Shown: positions 33,110-44,424, counted from the stretch's first letter. The stretch: 64,000 nucleotides of DNA from Aporrectodea caliginosa (GCA_020284085.1 JACEVL010000288.1:248001-312000); one strand, 5' to 3'. Notes: generated from the letters alone by a model not told the origin. Numbers and translations: made by a program.

Positions 33110-34200
33110 CTAGATTAATTGCACGTGAGTGCAGAGGTGGCAAGCGGCTTCGCCCAGCTTCCACAAACACTGCGATTGAGGTCACTGGCATTGCTGTTAT
33201 ATCTGGTAATCAGTGTGAATGAGGTGCTGGGCTGGATACAGATGCACACTGCAGACACGTCATTTGCATTTTGTATGGATTAATGCAATTCTCAAAAGTG
33301 GATACACTGATTGTAAAAGAAACATGCACAGAACGACTGCAAACATTTAACAAGTGCAAACATTACAAAGGATCACTGCTAAAAATTAAAGACGTTAAAT
33401 TGTGGAAGTCTCATGCTCAGGGGCATGTTCCATTTCTGCCAAGGCTGCATTTGATCCAAGGCCAAAGCAATTAGGCAACGCAGTCGCATATGAAAGCTAC
33501 TTTCGAAATCTGTGCAAAAGACAATCACGTGCAAAATCAATGCAGATCACTCAGCTTTTCCCACCTGCAAATTGGTATGCACTTACAACGATCATGACTA
33601 TGATGTACTGACACCAGAGGACGCACTTATGAAAAATAATCACCTGAGCAAGTGAGCATTATAAATGAGCAAGTGCAGACGCTTATTGAAAAGACTACCA
33701 TAGGGCAATCCAAAGTAGCATTATGGTATGAAGTGAGGTCAATGCGTATCACTTCTTCACATATTGGAAGAGTTTGCAAGGCCACAGAAAGAACGGATTT
33801 GTACAAGCTTGCCCGGCAACTGATCCAGCAATCACATTCCATTCTGCAGTTACAGATCATGGCATAAAATACGGGTCAATTGCTGTTAAACAATTTGAGA
33901 AGTTGACTGGACTGCAAACAAAAGATTGTGGGTTTCATTTCAGCAAGTCACCCATACCTTTGCAGAACTCCAGACCGTTTGATTGATGATGACCGTATTG
34001 TCGAAGTTAAGTGTCCTTTCAGTGCAAAAGATCATCCAATTTCTTACGTTTTCATTCCCTTCCTTGAGGACACTGATGGCCAACTTCTACTGAGCAAGAC
34101 ACTCAACTATTATTACCAAGTTCAGGGTCAACTCTTTTGCAGCAAACTTAAAAACCTGACAAATAGATCACAGCCAACTTCTTTCATCAAAAAAACGTTA
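33110..34200 (+). pseudogene. SWIM zinc finger and YqaJ-type nuclease protein, frameshifted
   Basis: Near 33215 a SWIM-type finger reads Q-C-E, stop, GAGLDTDAHCRHVICILYGL. It is followed by ETCTERLQTFNKCKHYKGSL. After shifts the YqaJ/exonuclease part reads EKTTIGQSKVALWYEVRSMR, ITSSHIGRVCKATER and YGSIAVKQFEKLTGLQTKDC. RTPDRLIDDDRIVEVKCPFS then contains the P-D ... E-V-K nuclease signature. This architecture is known from ISL2EU-type transposons, and a DDE fragment follows at once. At least four frame changes are present. Confidence 0.75.
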
Positions 34201-34289
34201 CCTATCATCTCTTGTTCATTCAAATTCATCCAACCCTCAAAATTTTTGGAAAACTGTAAGGCAGACAGGTGTGCATTTTTTTTAAAACT

Positions 34290-34590
34290 TTAGTGGACAT
34301 GAAGTGTATTAGCATTTCACGTGATGATTTCATAACGGCAATGCTTTCAACATCGCCATCTTTATCATCTCGGACAATCGTTCGGTGCAACAGGTCACTA
34401 TCATGGCAGATAAGGGATTTGTAGTACAGGATATGTTTGCACCATTCAATATGCAGGTTAACATTCCCAACTTCTTTAGAAATAAAAATCAAATGCAGAG
34501 TAAAACAATCCTAAATGACTGGAAAGTCACTAGCAAAAGAGTTCACACTGAACGAATTATTGGCCAAGGAAAAAACATTTAAAATTTCAA
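34290..34590 (+). pseudogene. DDE_Tnp_4-type transposase C-terminal fragment (ISL2EU/Harbinger-like)
   Basis: VQQVTIMADKGFVVQDMFAP, FNMQVNIPNFFRNKNQMQSK and SKRVHTERIIGQGKNI match the C-terminal catalytic block: M-A-D-K-G-F with catalytic Asp, A-P, L-N-I-P-x-F, and R-I-H-V-E-R with catalytic Glu. Being next to the YqaJ relic supports an ISL2EU-like element that carries both genes. N-terminal and THAP parts are missing. Confidence 0.75.
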
Positions 34591-34599
34591 CACAACCAA

Positions 34600-35530
34600 T
34601 GAACCATTCAGAAACACATTGTCATCAGATATAATATTTGTTTGTTAAGATGCCTATCAACAATAAGTTTAGGTGCCAGTCGATGCGACAACCACCGAAA
34701 TGAGCTTTGAAAATCTGTCCTGGTGCATTCATTCCGCCGGACACCTTTGGCGAATTTTGGAGTACTTCTACACTCAAGGTCATGTCGGCTTGACAACGGT
34801 GGGGATCGAACAGGTCCGCACCGCGGTTCCGCCACTTGACACCGAGAGGTATCCTCTACCAGCAATGTTGGTTACTCAGCAGGCCGTAAGTTCAATGACG
34901 GGTGCCAGGGAAGCCTTCTAAATGTGGAGTATTCGCTAAGGAACCCTAATGCTTACTTCGGACATCGGATGGCACCAACCTGCTTCTTTCGTCAGTCCTT
35001 GGGACATGGCACAGCACTGGAGCAATGGGTTGTGGTCTTGTTCCGTTTATGTCATAGGCTGCTTCCTGATACAGCCTCTGCCAGTTGCGATAGTCGATTT
35101 CCGTAGAAGTCTCTGCGACCTCTACAATCACACCAGAGTGGATGGATGGAATGCAGAAGTGATCATTTACACCCTATATTTTTTGCGGAATTCTCCATGG
35201 TCATGGTCTGTTATTTTCCGATCACGTGGATAACTGACTACACACGTGACCATTGACCAGTTGCTCAGCCTGCATACACTTTGACCAGATTTAATCAGTG
35301 CGTTAGTACACACGTCAACTCGCTAAGTACTATCACACGGACGCTTCATGGGTGCAGAGGCGGGCAACAACCAAACCAGCCAGCCAAGTGTACGTAGAAT
35401 CAGGGTCTTCCGGCATCTTTATCATCTCGGGAAATTGTTCAGTCTGACGGCTGCAGAATCAGGACCAGTCAGCTAACACCAGCGTACAACACAGGAAGCC
35501 GGTTATGATTCGTACCCGTATTGCGAGACA
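34600..35530. other. GC-richer interval without a recognised gene
   Basis: Several short frames overlap on both strands, none with a motif I know. TTTATCATCTCGG occurs at about 34362 and again at about 35418, which may mark a repeat boundary. Confidence 0.4.
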
Positions 35531-35539
35531 CACAATACC

Positions 35540-35830
35540 TGGCGCGCCTCAATATACGCTCTTTTAACAATAAGATCGATGACATCAGAGTGCCTACGCA
35601 GAAGGAAAAGCTCAACATGCTTGCCCTGACTGAAACCTGGCTTGAGGACTCTGTGCACGACCTTCAAGCGTCTGTGGGTTGGGACTAAAACCTGTTAGAA
35701 GCTGACGATAAGCGGCGCCAGAGAAAGGTTAAATTGGTTAACTATGGCAGCACTGCCATCGTTGCCACGCATGGTGTCACCTTATCTAAGATCGACTTTA
35801 ACCTCACGTCGAGAGAGCACGGGGCTCTCT
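35540..35830 (+). pseudogene. LINE endonuclease N-terminal fragment
   Basis: The reading LNIRSFNNKIDDIRVPTQKE, then KLNMLALTETWLEDSVHDLQ and DDKRRQRKVKLVNYGSTA matches the APE-type endonuclease start of CR1/jockey-like LINEs (L-N-x-R-S-x-x-N-K ... L-A-L-T-E-T-W-L). A stop (after ASVGWD) and the abrupt end near 35830 show it is broken. Confidence 0.75.
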
Positions 35831-35884
35831 CTACAGAACATCTTGAGACGAGGCAGTCGAGGCTAACATCACCAGGCCGATTGT

Positions 35885-36090
35885 CGACAGAGACGCTGAG
35901 CTTGAGACGCTAAAGAAACGTTATTCTTCTCTTTTATATAACACCGAAGTTCATTCTTAGACTGTAGTAAACTAATTAAACCTAAACGTCGCTTAGCTGT
36001 AGTGAATAAAACATAGAAAGACTCTTCCGGGTGTCATAAATTGAAGTGCACAGCGCATCTTGCCACGTGAGAGAGGATAGGCCGTGACAT
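35885..36090 (+). mobile_element. Retrotransposon LTR 3' end
   Basis: AATAAAACATAG (36005) and a TGACA end at about 36090 precede a primer-binding-site-like sequence. The 5' limit of the LTR is uncertain and no matching second LTR was found. Confidence 0.45.
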
Positions 36091-36110
36091 TCTGGTGTCA
36101 GAAAACGGGA
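36091..36110 (+). promoter_or_regulatory. Retrotransposon primer-binding-site-like sequence
   Basis: TTCTGGTGTCAGAAAACGGG follows the presumed LTR end. TGGTGTCAGAA followed by a purine-rich -GGGA is the usual junction in a set of animal Ty3/gypsy elements. Confidence 0.5.
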
Positions 36111-36524
36111 TTGAGATAGAAAACGGAGACGCTACGTTGCAGATTCGAGCGAGGCAGACACTGTCAAGGAGCAACCAGCCTCACTCCCGACAAACTGGAA
36201 GACGAATCCGACCTCAAGCAGGACGAGAGAGCCAAGACGGAAGCGGTCAACTGAGGATCAGACGGACAGGTCAGAAGGAGTGGTTTCCATTTGTACATTG
36301 CATTGTTATCATCGATAGAATTGATTTGTTACTATTTGTGCATTGCATTGTCGTCATCCATTCAGCTTCACTCGGTTCTCGAAGACTGGAGCATGTACCT
36401 CCCATCTACGGGCTCCACAATTCAGAGTTGTCTGGACCAACGGTCGCTCCAGATAGCGACTCCTGTCCAGCAATATCCAGCAATTCTGACTCCTTCTGGC
36501 GCAAGTGAATGTCACGCTTAGGTT

Positions 36525-36920
36525 GTGACTCTGTATGAAACGGGAAGGATTCAGATTGCGGAATGGTACGATTGTGCAAACGAGGTTCTAGGGAGTACAA
36601 ACTGGTCAGCATACCCTATTGTTCATCGAAATGGCAATATCGTAGTACTGAAGTGGAAGGACGAGAGGGACATTAAGATGCTGTCTATTCATCATGTAGG
36701 GCATATTATGGACAGTCGTAAACGGAAGCGATGTGGCCAGTTTGTGAAAAAAAACGGACGGCATTTTCAACTACAATTAACTGCATGTGTCGTGCCGACT
36801 CAATGGACCAATTGTTGTCCTATAACACACCACTGAGAAAGTTATTGAAGTGGTACAAAAAGGAGGTCCTACAGATATTTTTGGGACAACAGCCTCCTTT
36901 TTCCGGAACAAGTCACTAAT
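36525..36920 (+). pseudogene. piggyBac transposase fragment 1
   Basis: IVVLKWKDERDIKMLSIHHV is the W-K-D-x-R-x-V-x-M-L-S-T block of piggyBac DDE transposases. In another frame INCMCRADSMDQLLSYNTPL and RKLLKWYKKEVLQIFL give the Y-N-x-x-M-x-x-V-D-x-x-D-Q-L block (catalytic Asp region) and the K-W-Y-K-K motif. A frameshift in the A-run near 36750 separates them. It is very similar to the copy at 38770-39115. Confidence 0.85.
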
Positions 36921-38145
36921 TGACAATGAACCAAAGTTCCATGGGCATTGGGCACTTTCAGTCCTGGGTCTTTAAGTAGTCTATGTTCGGGGGTTTGAGT
37001 GACCTCAGGATAACATTTTAAAATTCTGTAAAAAATATTTATAGGCAACATATTAATAGAATAATTGAAAAACTTGGGTGTTTGGTTGTTTTCTGTGATG
37101 TATCATTTTTCTGGACACCCTTAATGTACATGATGATGCTAAAGAAGAGTGTGACAATGATGATCAGAATTTATTTGTTACCAAGCAACATCGATTAATG
37201 TTTGAAGCTGTTGATTATGATTAGTGATTGGAAGAAACATGTTACTCTGAAAGTTGATTGTTTTTATTTTCACTGTTGTGTTCTAACGTGACTTAATATA
37301 TATAATTTTTTGCATTATTACTGCTATCTTATTTGTTTAAGTTAACTAACGCAGTTACTGTTCTTGTCTAGTTTCGGTACTAAGAGTTTTGGATTGCTAG
37401 TACCTGCTGCTGTTGAACTGCTCTGTGATGAGAGTGTACCGGTAAGCTGATTATTTCTGCAGCTCTTATTTTAGTTACAGCCACTGAGGAATTCCTTATT
37501 TAAGTCAAGTTGGCAGTGAGGAGGTTGTATGAATATGGCCATGAATTAAGATGTAGTTTGCTTAAATATTGTTTTACAGAACAAGTAGAAACTAGTGTAC
37601 TACACGAAAACCTGTGTTACTAAAATACTCATTTGTGGTGAAGACAATGTTTTCCTTTGAGAAGATTTCGTTTTTCTGATTGGTAAATGAAGGAATTATT
37701 TCTGAATGCTTTTGGCTGTGGCAGTTACCATGTTATAAGTTTATGCTTGTCTTGCCATATCTGAAATTCACTTGACCTAAATATTTACCAAAATATTGAT
37801 GCTACATAAAAATTAATAGTACCCTCGTAATTAGCATCACAGAATTACACAGGAACCATAAAAAAATTAAGTAAACAAATTTTTTTACATTGTGATATAG
37901 TAGCAGATTTATAATAGCTGTTATATGCTGTCAATATATTTTCTTAGTTTTTATGAGCACCGTTGATGGTACACAAAAAGTAATGTGATTTTCGAATTCA
38001 GCATGTCAAACTCCATAAAGAAACATTAAAAACTGAAGCGAAACAAAACTTTTATAAAAATTTGTTACGTGGTGTTATTATTGTAGCTTATATCAAATAC
38101 AGGATAATATTTTGGGTTTTTAGTCTTTATACCTAGGCTATATTC
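36921..38145. other. AT-rich interval without a recognised gene
   Basis: No coherent coding or repeat signal over 1.2 kb. Confidence 0.6.
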
Positions 38146-38149
38146 TATC

Positions 38150-38380
38150 AAATGTTCCTCCATTCTAGCCGGGGTGCTTCCCCTATTGGGCCACATGGTG
38201 GGTATGCAAGGCCGGGACCTAAACTCCCTCGGCTTGAACCCGGACTCACTAGCCACGAGTCCCTGCTCGATCCGGAGGCGCGAATGCCATCGCCCACTTG
38301 GCAAGTTAAACCTGGCCTGCATTTGGCCAACGAAGGAGACCCCGGTTATCCAGGTCACGAATGGAAAGTGGGGAGTTCTT
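38150..38380. other. GC-rich island of unknown origin
   Basis: About 230 bp of sharply higher GC content in an AT-rich setting. Frames are open on both strands (for example GPHGGYARPGPKLPRLEPGL on plus; SGRWHSRLRIEQGLVASESG on minus). No family is recognised. GGGTTCAAGCC on the minus strand resembles a Pol III B box but no A box lies at the right distance. Confidence 0.35.
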
Positions 38381-38600
38381 CACATCAGATACTGTTCATA
38401 TAAATCCATCAAATATCACATAAATTAATAACGAACCTGGTTTGTGCAACATGCGTGGAGAGTATAGCTATGGTCGTGCAAATAGCAGCATCCCGTATAA
38501 TGTCATTACAAGAATTGTGGAATCAATCAAATGTTTTTGACCGACTATATATTAAATTAACACTTTGACCTCGAGTTACGTGTTAACACTTCTCTTTTCA

Positions 38601-38770
38601 GAGCCCATTTGCAAAGACAATTATGCTGCTGAAGTGCGAATTCCAGTGTGGTGTGGCGAGTGCCAAAAGTTTTTCAACAAACTTTTCAATTTATTTCGTC
38701 ACAAAGAAACGTATCGAGCAAAACATACTGCACATGCAGTTACCAGATGTCCATTAGGCATTAGACTAGA
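38601..38770 (+). other. Candidate exon with a C2H2-like finger
   Basis: After a pyrimidine-rich acceptor-like stretch (CACTTCTCTTTTCAG) the frame reads VWCGECQKFFNKLFNLFRHK, then ETYRAKH. Spacing C-x2-C-x3-F-x5-L-x2-H-x7-H resembles a C2H2 zinc finger with a lengthened His spacing. The piggyBac fragment begins in the next hundred bases in another frame. It may be host exon or element-derived. Confidence 0.35.
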
Positions 38771-39115
38771 ATATGAACTGGTCAGCATACCCTATTGTTC
38801 ATCGAAATCGCAATATCGTAGTACTGAAGTGGAAGGACGAGAGGGACATTAAGATGCTGTCTATTCATCATGTAGGGCATATTATGAACAGACGTAAAAG
38901 GAAGCGACGTGGCCAGTTTGTGAAAAAACGGACTTCATTTTCAACTACAATTAACTGCATGTGTCGTGTCGACTCGATGGACCAATTGTTGTCCTATTAC
39001 ACACCACTAAGAAAGTTATTGAAGTGGTGCAAAAAGGAGGTCCTACAGATGAATGACATGGCTGTACATATCAAATGCATACCTTCTCTACAAGAAGCTT
39101 GGAGGAACTAGGATC
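38770..39115 (+). pseudogene. piggyBac transposase fragment 2
   Basis: From NWSAYPIVHR on, the frame repeats the piggyBac blocks seen at 36525: VVLKWKDERDIKMLSIHHVG, then RRGQFVKKRTSFSTTINCMC, RVDSMDQLLSYYTPLRKLLK and WCKKEVLQMNDMAVH. Unlike copy 1, the block from WKDERD to the K-W motif stays in one frame. The N-terminal part of the transposase is absent. Confidence 0.85.
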
Positions 39116-39394
39116 CAGATTTGGTTCAGAAGAATGTTGCTCGGTCTCTGCTCGGAAGCCAAGATCGACCGCTGACAGCCGCCCCATAAATGGCCTTCAA
39201 GCACCATAAGGCTAGTTTGCAAGTGACCAATTCACCCAATTGCCTAATCACTGTATAGGCAATTATTGATTTCACTTATGAAGTTGCATTCATTGAAATT
39301 CTGAAACTGTTTTTCTGTTGGATTATAACAGTGATGTTTTTGAATTATGTTCAATGTGTTGTAGATGTAATAACAAATAATCATGTTGCAGTGT

Positions 39395-39545
39395 ACTGTA
39401 TGAGCTATTTAGATGCATAGCTGAAGGTCTGTCCAAGGAATCATTTATACTTCTCAACGAGTTGGATCTCAAAGAGTTGGGATTTGAAATAGGACTTCGA
39501 AAGCTGTTGATGCAGTGGATAGTCAACCAATTCTCTCCAGATACT
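39395..39545 (+). other. SAM-domain-like coding segment (candidate exon)
   Basis: After an AG acceptor-like site (CATGTTGCAG) the frame reads VLYELFRCIAEGLSKESFIL, LNELDLKELGFEIGLRKLLM, then QWIVNQFSPDTSTT. The G-[LI]-x-x-x-S-F-x-x-L ... D-L-x-E-L-G-[IF]-x-x-G-x-R-x-K-[LI]-L pattern is a sterile alpha motif. A short exon of a host gene or a retained fragment; no donor was confirmed. Confidence 0.55.
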
Positions 39546-39823
39546 TCAACAACCGACGCTTCGTCAGCTTGTTGACAAGCATCTTCATCAACATCAACTT
39601 CTTCAGCAGGAAGTTCACAATGGCTGTCAAGTTCAAGTGTGAATCGAAAACTTTTTAGAGTGCTTTATTGCCATTCTAATTTTACATTTCTCAAGAATAC
39701 ATCATACTTTCTTCTTTAGGTTCCAAGGGTTTACTGCCCAACAGGTCCTGCTTATAACTGCTTTTAGAAGTTTGCAAGAGATATTAACATATTATTCATG
39801 TGTTTGTTCATTTACCCAGGTCT

Positions 39824-40215
39824 CCAGCATCGTCGAATCAAACAGACGTAACCCTGAGCAAAACTAATCTAATTATTAATTACATACCGACTGAGCTTAC
39901 CGATGAAGAGTTTCGTCAACTGTTTTTAAAAGCCGGTAATGTTACGGGAAGCTCCATCGTAAGAGACAGGGCCACAGGAACAAGCTACGGCTATGGGTTT
40001 GTTCATTACGAAACTGAATCTGAAACTGAAACCGCCATTCACCGGTTTAATGGGTACCGAATATATAATAAACAAATCAAGGTAGCTTACTCACGTAGGT
40101 AAAGATATTAAAGGGGCTAATCTGTTGATAAAAAACCTTCCACAGTGTGCAACATCAGAGGCTATTCAAGCACTTTTTAGCCCATACGGAGACATTATAA
40201 GAGTCCGAATCCTGG
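39824..40215 (+). pseudogene. ELAV/Hu-like RNA-binding protein fragment (RRM1 and start of RRM2)
   Basis: After an acceptor-like TTTGTTCATTTACCCAG the frame gives SKTNLIINYIPTELTDEEFR (RNP2 block), then TGTSYGYGFVHYETESETET (RNP1 block G-Y-G-F-V-H-Y) and RIYNKQIKVAYSR. A one-base shift gives GKDIKGANLLIKNLPQCATS and EAIQALFSPYGDIIRVRIL, the start of a second RRM as in ELAV-type proteins. The frame change between RRM1 and RRM2 without an intron suggests a processed or decayed copy. The first 300 bases could still be a real exon. Confidence 0.65.
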
Positions 40216-40219
40216 CGTG

Positions 40220-41880
40220 ACATCTCTAAATAGGCATTCTGTGTCTTGGACTACTCAGAATTTACCTGTGTTTGAGATGAGATTCATACAAGCCACCTCG
40301 GCCATATAAACTTCTGAGGCTGTCCTATGCTTGGTAGAGACAATAGCAAGGCTTCAACAGCACAAAACAATCACCTAAATTAGTGTAAAATGTTATAGAT
40401 TTATGACTTGAACCCAATCCATTCATTAAATAACTGTACAACATCATAGCCAGGAAACTAAAACTACGAGCCTCTGAATCAGCTGATTCCCACGACTTCG
40501 ATGTTGGGCCCGCTGTAGAAATCTTGAGATTACAAAGCACTGATGAACATGAGTTGGGAACGTTCATTCGTGTAATATGCAGAATTATGCATTATGTGCC
40601 CATGTCTGCAAGAATACTCGATAACTTGCTTCTTAATGGTATCAAAAAGTCAAGCATGCTGCAGCTGCAGAGAGTTCAGAACTCTTTGGCTGAAGCCACA
40701 ACTACGTGATGGCACACCCCTACGGTGGTCGTGTTTATTTGAAGTTCGGCAAATTAATCTCTCTTTAATAAATTTTTCCAAGCTACAACTCCAACATGTT
40801 GCTACAATCTGCAGGATACAACAGCAATAAACCGTAATGCAGCCTGTGATTTTTACTATGAGTGGGGGTAACATTTCATTGCGTTCTAACCGATATTCTA
40901 TTATCGCGTGTTCAGCAACTGCATGCTCTCACATGGTTCTCAGCTACTCAGCGGCACAACTCCATGCACTTCATAGCTCGGCTGGGCCAATACCTGTCGA
41001 ACTTGAAAGATACTTTTCAAACACCAAATATGGAGACCGCAACAAAGCACCTCGTTACCTCCTCTTGCACACTGGAACTTCAACTGACCAATGACCAGGA
41101 TTTTGCCAGTCACTGTGGTCTGTGAAGCTTGATCCTTTAAAACAAAATGATCGAAACTTAAAAGCTTCTGGAAGCTACGGGGCTTTGCCCCGGGTTCCAT
41201 CGCCCGTACTCTATACATACTTCGACTGCCCTTGGATTTGGATGGCCACATACAGCACAAACAGTTAGTCACAATATAGTCAGCTACCTTGAAACTCACA
41301 GGGATGAAGTAGGTGATATTCCATTGCAAGAAGGCCTCGAATGCAGATTGTTAGAAGCATCAGCAGCTGCAGCAAATTCTGCACAAGGTAACAATGAATA
41401 TCCTAAATGAATGGCTAAACATGGACAGTGGGCCGATGGCGTCATCTGCTGGATTTTCTGCTATGACCAACATCAACGTCAAGAAACTAAACCCTTTGAC
41501 TAATGAACATTTAGAAAATCTAATGAGGGCAGTGGTTACTGAATACCAACCACAAGTAGAAAAAATCACAAGCACAATTCAAAGTAAAATCAGTGCCGGT
41601 TAACCAATGGAACACGTGCTCCGGAGCCCCCGAGCCACGACAACAAGTTGAATTCACTTGTGAAAAAATGTAATTCATTTTGGTTAAAACGCAGCAACAA
41701 TTCATATTACTATGAAGTCTATGAAGTAGAAAATAATTGAATATAAAATAATTGAATGTCACGAAAACAATGTCTAAAATTGCGCTATATAAAATGATCG
41801 TGTGCAATGATGTAAATGCGCTATATAGCATTATGTACATATGGGTACTAATGAACAGCCACGGAAAGAGGATTGGCGAG
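40220..41880. other. Interval without a recognised gene
   Basis: A short perfect hairpin (CGGGGCTTTGCCCCG) lies at about 41177-41191. An open frame at 41394-41603 (LNPLTNEHLENLMRAVVTEY) is unassigned. GCGCTATATAAA at 41793 matches the 3' end word of the SINE at 60639-60855 and may be a truncated SINE tail. Confidence 0.4.
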
Positions 41881-42124
41881 GTTGAATTGAGATGAGGCAG
41901 TCACCAGTTTGTGTCAGGAAAGTGATGAAGTGTCGCCGAATTAGCTTTTTTTGCTATGAATTCGGGTCATAACAACTCCCGAATGTGATTTGAAAGGTGG
42001 ATGGCAGAAGAAATTCAGAGAGAGAATGCTGGCTATAACACCTTGTAAATTCGAGTACAAGCGTGGAAAAGCCTATGTCTGTTCTGGCGCCATTTCTTTA
42101 CGAGCTTGGATTTACTGTCGTCTA

Positions 42125-42195
42125 CACAAAGACCGTTCGTGTCTGTTCTGTGTAAAAAACTACAGAATGAATGAAGCAGTCTGCTCTATTGAACC
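42125..42195 (+). repeat. 71-bp segment shared with 59471-59541
   Basis: ACAAAGACCGTTCGTGTCTG ... TACAGAATGAATGAAGCAGT ... CTGCTCTAT occurs at both loci just 5' of an LTR copy. At 42 kb the LTR follows directly; at 59 kb about 410 bp of LINE sequence intervenes. Confidence 0.9.
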
Positions 42196-42199
42196 ATTT

Positions 42200-42654
42200 T
42201 GGGTATATCATGGAGGATCACAAGGCGATGACGTGGATACCGGATCGTGGAAGGTGTCATATGCATCGATTATATACTTAATTATTTAAGTTTTAGTAGG
42301 AGTGTTAGTTTGGCTTTTAGATAAATTTATGTATATAAATTATATTAGAATATATGGGTAGGACTCTACTGATTGGACATTATATTTAGATATGAACACT
42401 TGAACCAATCGCAATGTATTGGAAGAGTCGATTGTATGTATGTAAATTATATTAGAATATATGGGTATAGGACTCTGCTGATTGGACATTATATTTAGAT
42501 ATGAACACTTGAACCAATCGCAATGTATTGGAAGAGTCGATTTTATGTATACGTTATCTTGTTATTTGGTGGTCGAGAATAAAGCAGTCGCTCAAAAGTT
42601 GTTGTTGAGAACGGACTCTGATGTGCTGTGACTATCACATGTGGTGGTAGTTCA
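42200..42654 (+). mobile_element. Gypsy 5' LTR
   Basis: It runs from TGGGTATATCATGGAGG to GGTGGTAGTTCA and has AATAAAGCAGTCGC near 42579. It contains an internal tandem duplication of about 110 bp (TATTAGAATATATGGGTA... twice). The same sequence recurs at 59959-60413, including the duplication. It is followed by a primer-binding-site-like sequence and a gag gene. Confidence 0.8.
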
Positions 42655-42657
42655 CAT

Positions 42658-42676
42658 TTGGCGTCGTGAACAGGAT
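42658..42676 (+). promoter_or_regulatory. Primer-binding-site-like sequence
   Basis: TTGGCGTCGTGAACAGGATC starts at 42658, shortly after the LTR end. TGGCG[TC]C-GTGAACAGG-type junctions are usual for tRNA-primed retrotransposons. Confidence 0.6.
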
Positions 42677-43338
42677 CGGCCAGCTAGACAGGTGGGAGTG
42701 CCCATCCCTGTCTACGGAAGACGACCGAGAAGAGACGAAGCGTGTTTCGTCTGCGTTGTGTTACAACGGTGCTATACAACAAGAAGTCAACGTTGGTTTG
42801 ACGAAGGTTAAGACAGACAAAAACGTCAATAGTTTGTCTGGTCTGAGTGGTCGAGTGGGACGAACCACGACTCGAACTCAGACTTGGTGGTCTACAGTTG
42901 TCGTTGAACGGGTGTGACGAAGGCTGATCATATCTAGGTCCGAGTCACATTTCGTTTAGACTTCTGTTTGACGTGGGTGTGGTTTTGGAGGCCAAGCTGT
43001 TTTCGGAGGAGGATTCCGACGAAGCCAAGCTGTACGGGTCGTGTCAACAGTAGCAGTGCCAAGCAGACGGAAGGTTCGGTTCCTGGGTGCAGTGGTCCAA
43101 TTCTACAGTGGTCGTATTCGAATGACAAGTCGATACGCCGGTGGTCAAGTCGAGTCTGGGAGGTGAAGAAGCAACCACTGGTGAGAAGTCTGTAGTCACG
43201 GTCAACAGACGACGACGGTGAAGAAGAAAAGACTTCGTGGGGAAGATAAGGCTACCCGTTTCATTTTTGTACTTACAGAACAGTTAGTGAGTGTAAATTT
43301 GTGTTTCTTTTGTTGTCATTGTAAAACAAACTGACAAG

Positions 43339-43977
43339 ATGGAACATTTGTCTAGTGACAAACGTGCTGAACTTAAGAAAATGTCCACTGAAAGAGTGAG
43401 ACAAAAGCTTGTACAGTACGGCAAGTCAGAGGAAGTGTTATTGACTCTGGAGCGTGAAGTTCTGTTGGAGGAGTTGGCTAATGATTGGCGGCAGAAATGT
43501 TGGAAAGAAGGAAAAAGGAAGAAAAGTTGGAGGCAGAAATGTTGGAATTAAAAAAAAAGAAAGAGAAGGAGGAAGATACTCCTATAGTTAAGATGAAGAA
43601 GATGGGTGATGCCATGAAACATGTATTACCTCGCATGCCTAATGATCTTGCGGAGATTCCGCTGTATTTTGAAACTGTTGAGAATGCTTTCAAAAGTTTC
43701 GTGGTCGAGAAGGCCTATTGGATGAAATTGCTTTTACCATTAATGACATACAAGGCTAGGGCAGTGTTGAACAGATTGTCATACCAGGATCAGGACGACT
43801 ATGATCGTGTAAAAGAGTACATTCTTAAGGAATTTAAACTTACTCCTCGAGAATACAGGGCGAAATTCATGGAGGCAAAGAAAATGCCTGATGAAACTTT
43901 TACGCTGTTTAACACAAGGTTAAAGAATTTGTTTAACTATTACGTGCGTAGTAGGCAGGTGAAACAAGATTTTGTTA
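43339..43977 (+). pseudogene. Gypsy gag, first copy (truncated)
   Basis: ATG at 43339 opens MEHLSSDKRAELKKMSTERV, a charged helical N-terminus. Near 43485 the frame shifts to a Lys/Glu-rich coiled coil (MLERRKKEEKLEAEMLELKK). The capsid-like region follows: MPNDLAEIPLYFETVENAFK, LLLPLMTYKARAVLNRLSYQ, YDRVKEYILKEFKLTPREYR, and LKNLFNYYVRSRQVKQDFV. At 43977 it is cut by the segment starting GGGGCCCTACC. A leader of about 660 bp separates it from the primer-binding site. Confidence 0.85.
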
Positions 43978-44424
43978 GGGGCCCTACCTATTGTAACCAG
44001 TCGAACATTCATATATGTAATATCAACTGACTAATACTTGCTGGTTATGATGGTCTAGTTGTTGTATCAACAACAGTGTTGCTAGTTGTGAGCCCTTAGG
44101 CCTATCTGATATGATTCTGTGAACTGCTTGTGAAATAGAGGCATATGATTATGCTTTTTTATGATGATTATGTACAATTATTATATTTTTACTGTGATTT
44201 TCAGAGCTATTTAGGAAATAATTTAGGTAATAGGGATGGATTCATGTGTTTTGTGGTGGCTAGTTGTCGGAGCAGACGATTCAGGTGCAGTCAATAAAGG
44301 AACTAGAGAAGATGTTTAGATAATTAATCAATTGAAGCATTGAGGTTATTAAACTAGTCCATTGCTTTTGATGAACCAGGGAGTTTATTCAATTTTATGA
44401 GATTAATTTCACCAAGGTCAATGG
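43978..44424 (+). repeat. 447-bp non-gag segment, first copy
   Basis: It begins GGGGCCCTACCTATTG and ends CACCAAGGTCAATG before gag resumes. A near-identical copy lies at 45540-45985. No coding potential is seen. Origin unknown. Confidence 0.9.

Noticed and set aside
41177..41191. Hairpin CGGGGCTTTGCCCCG as a Helitron end or terminator
   Set aside because: No CTRRT follows and no Helitron coding sequence is near; too little support.
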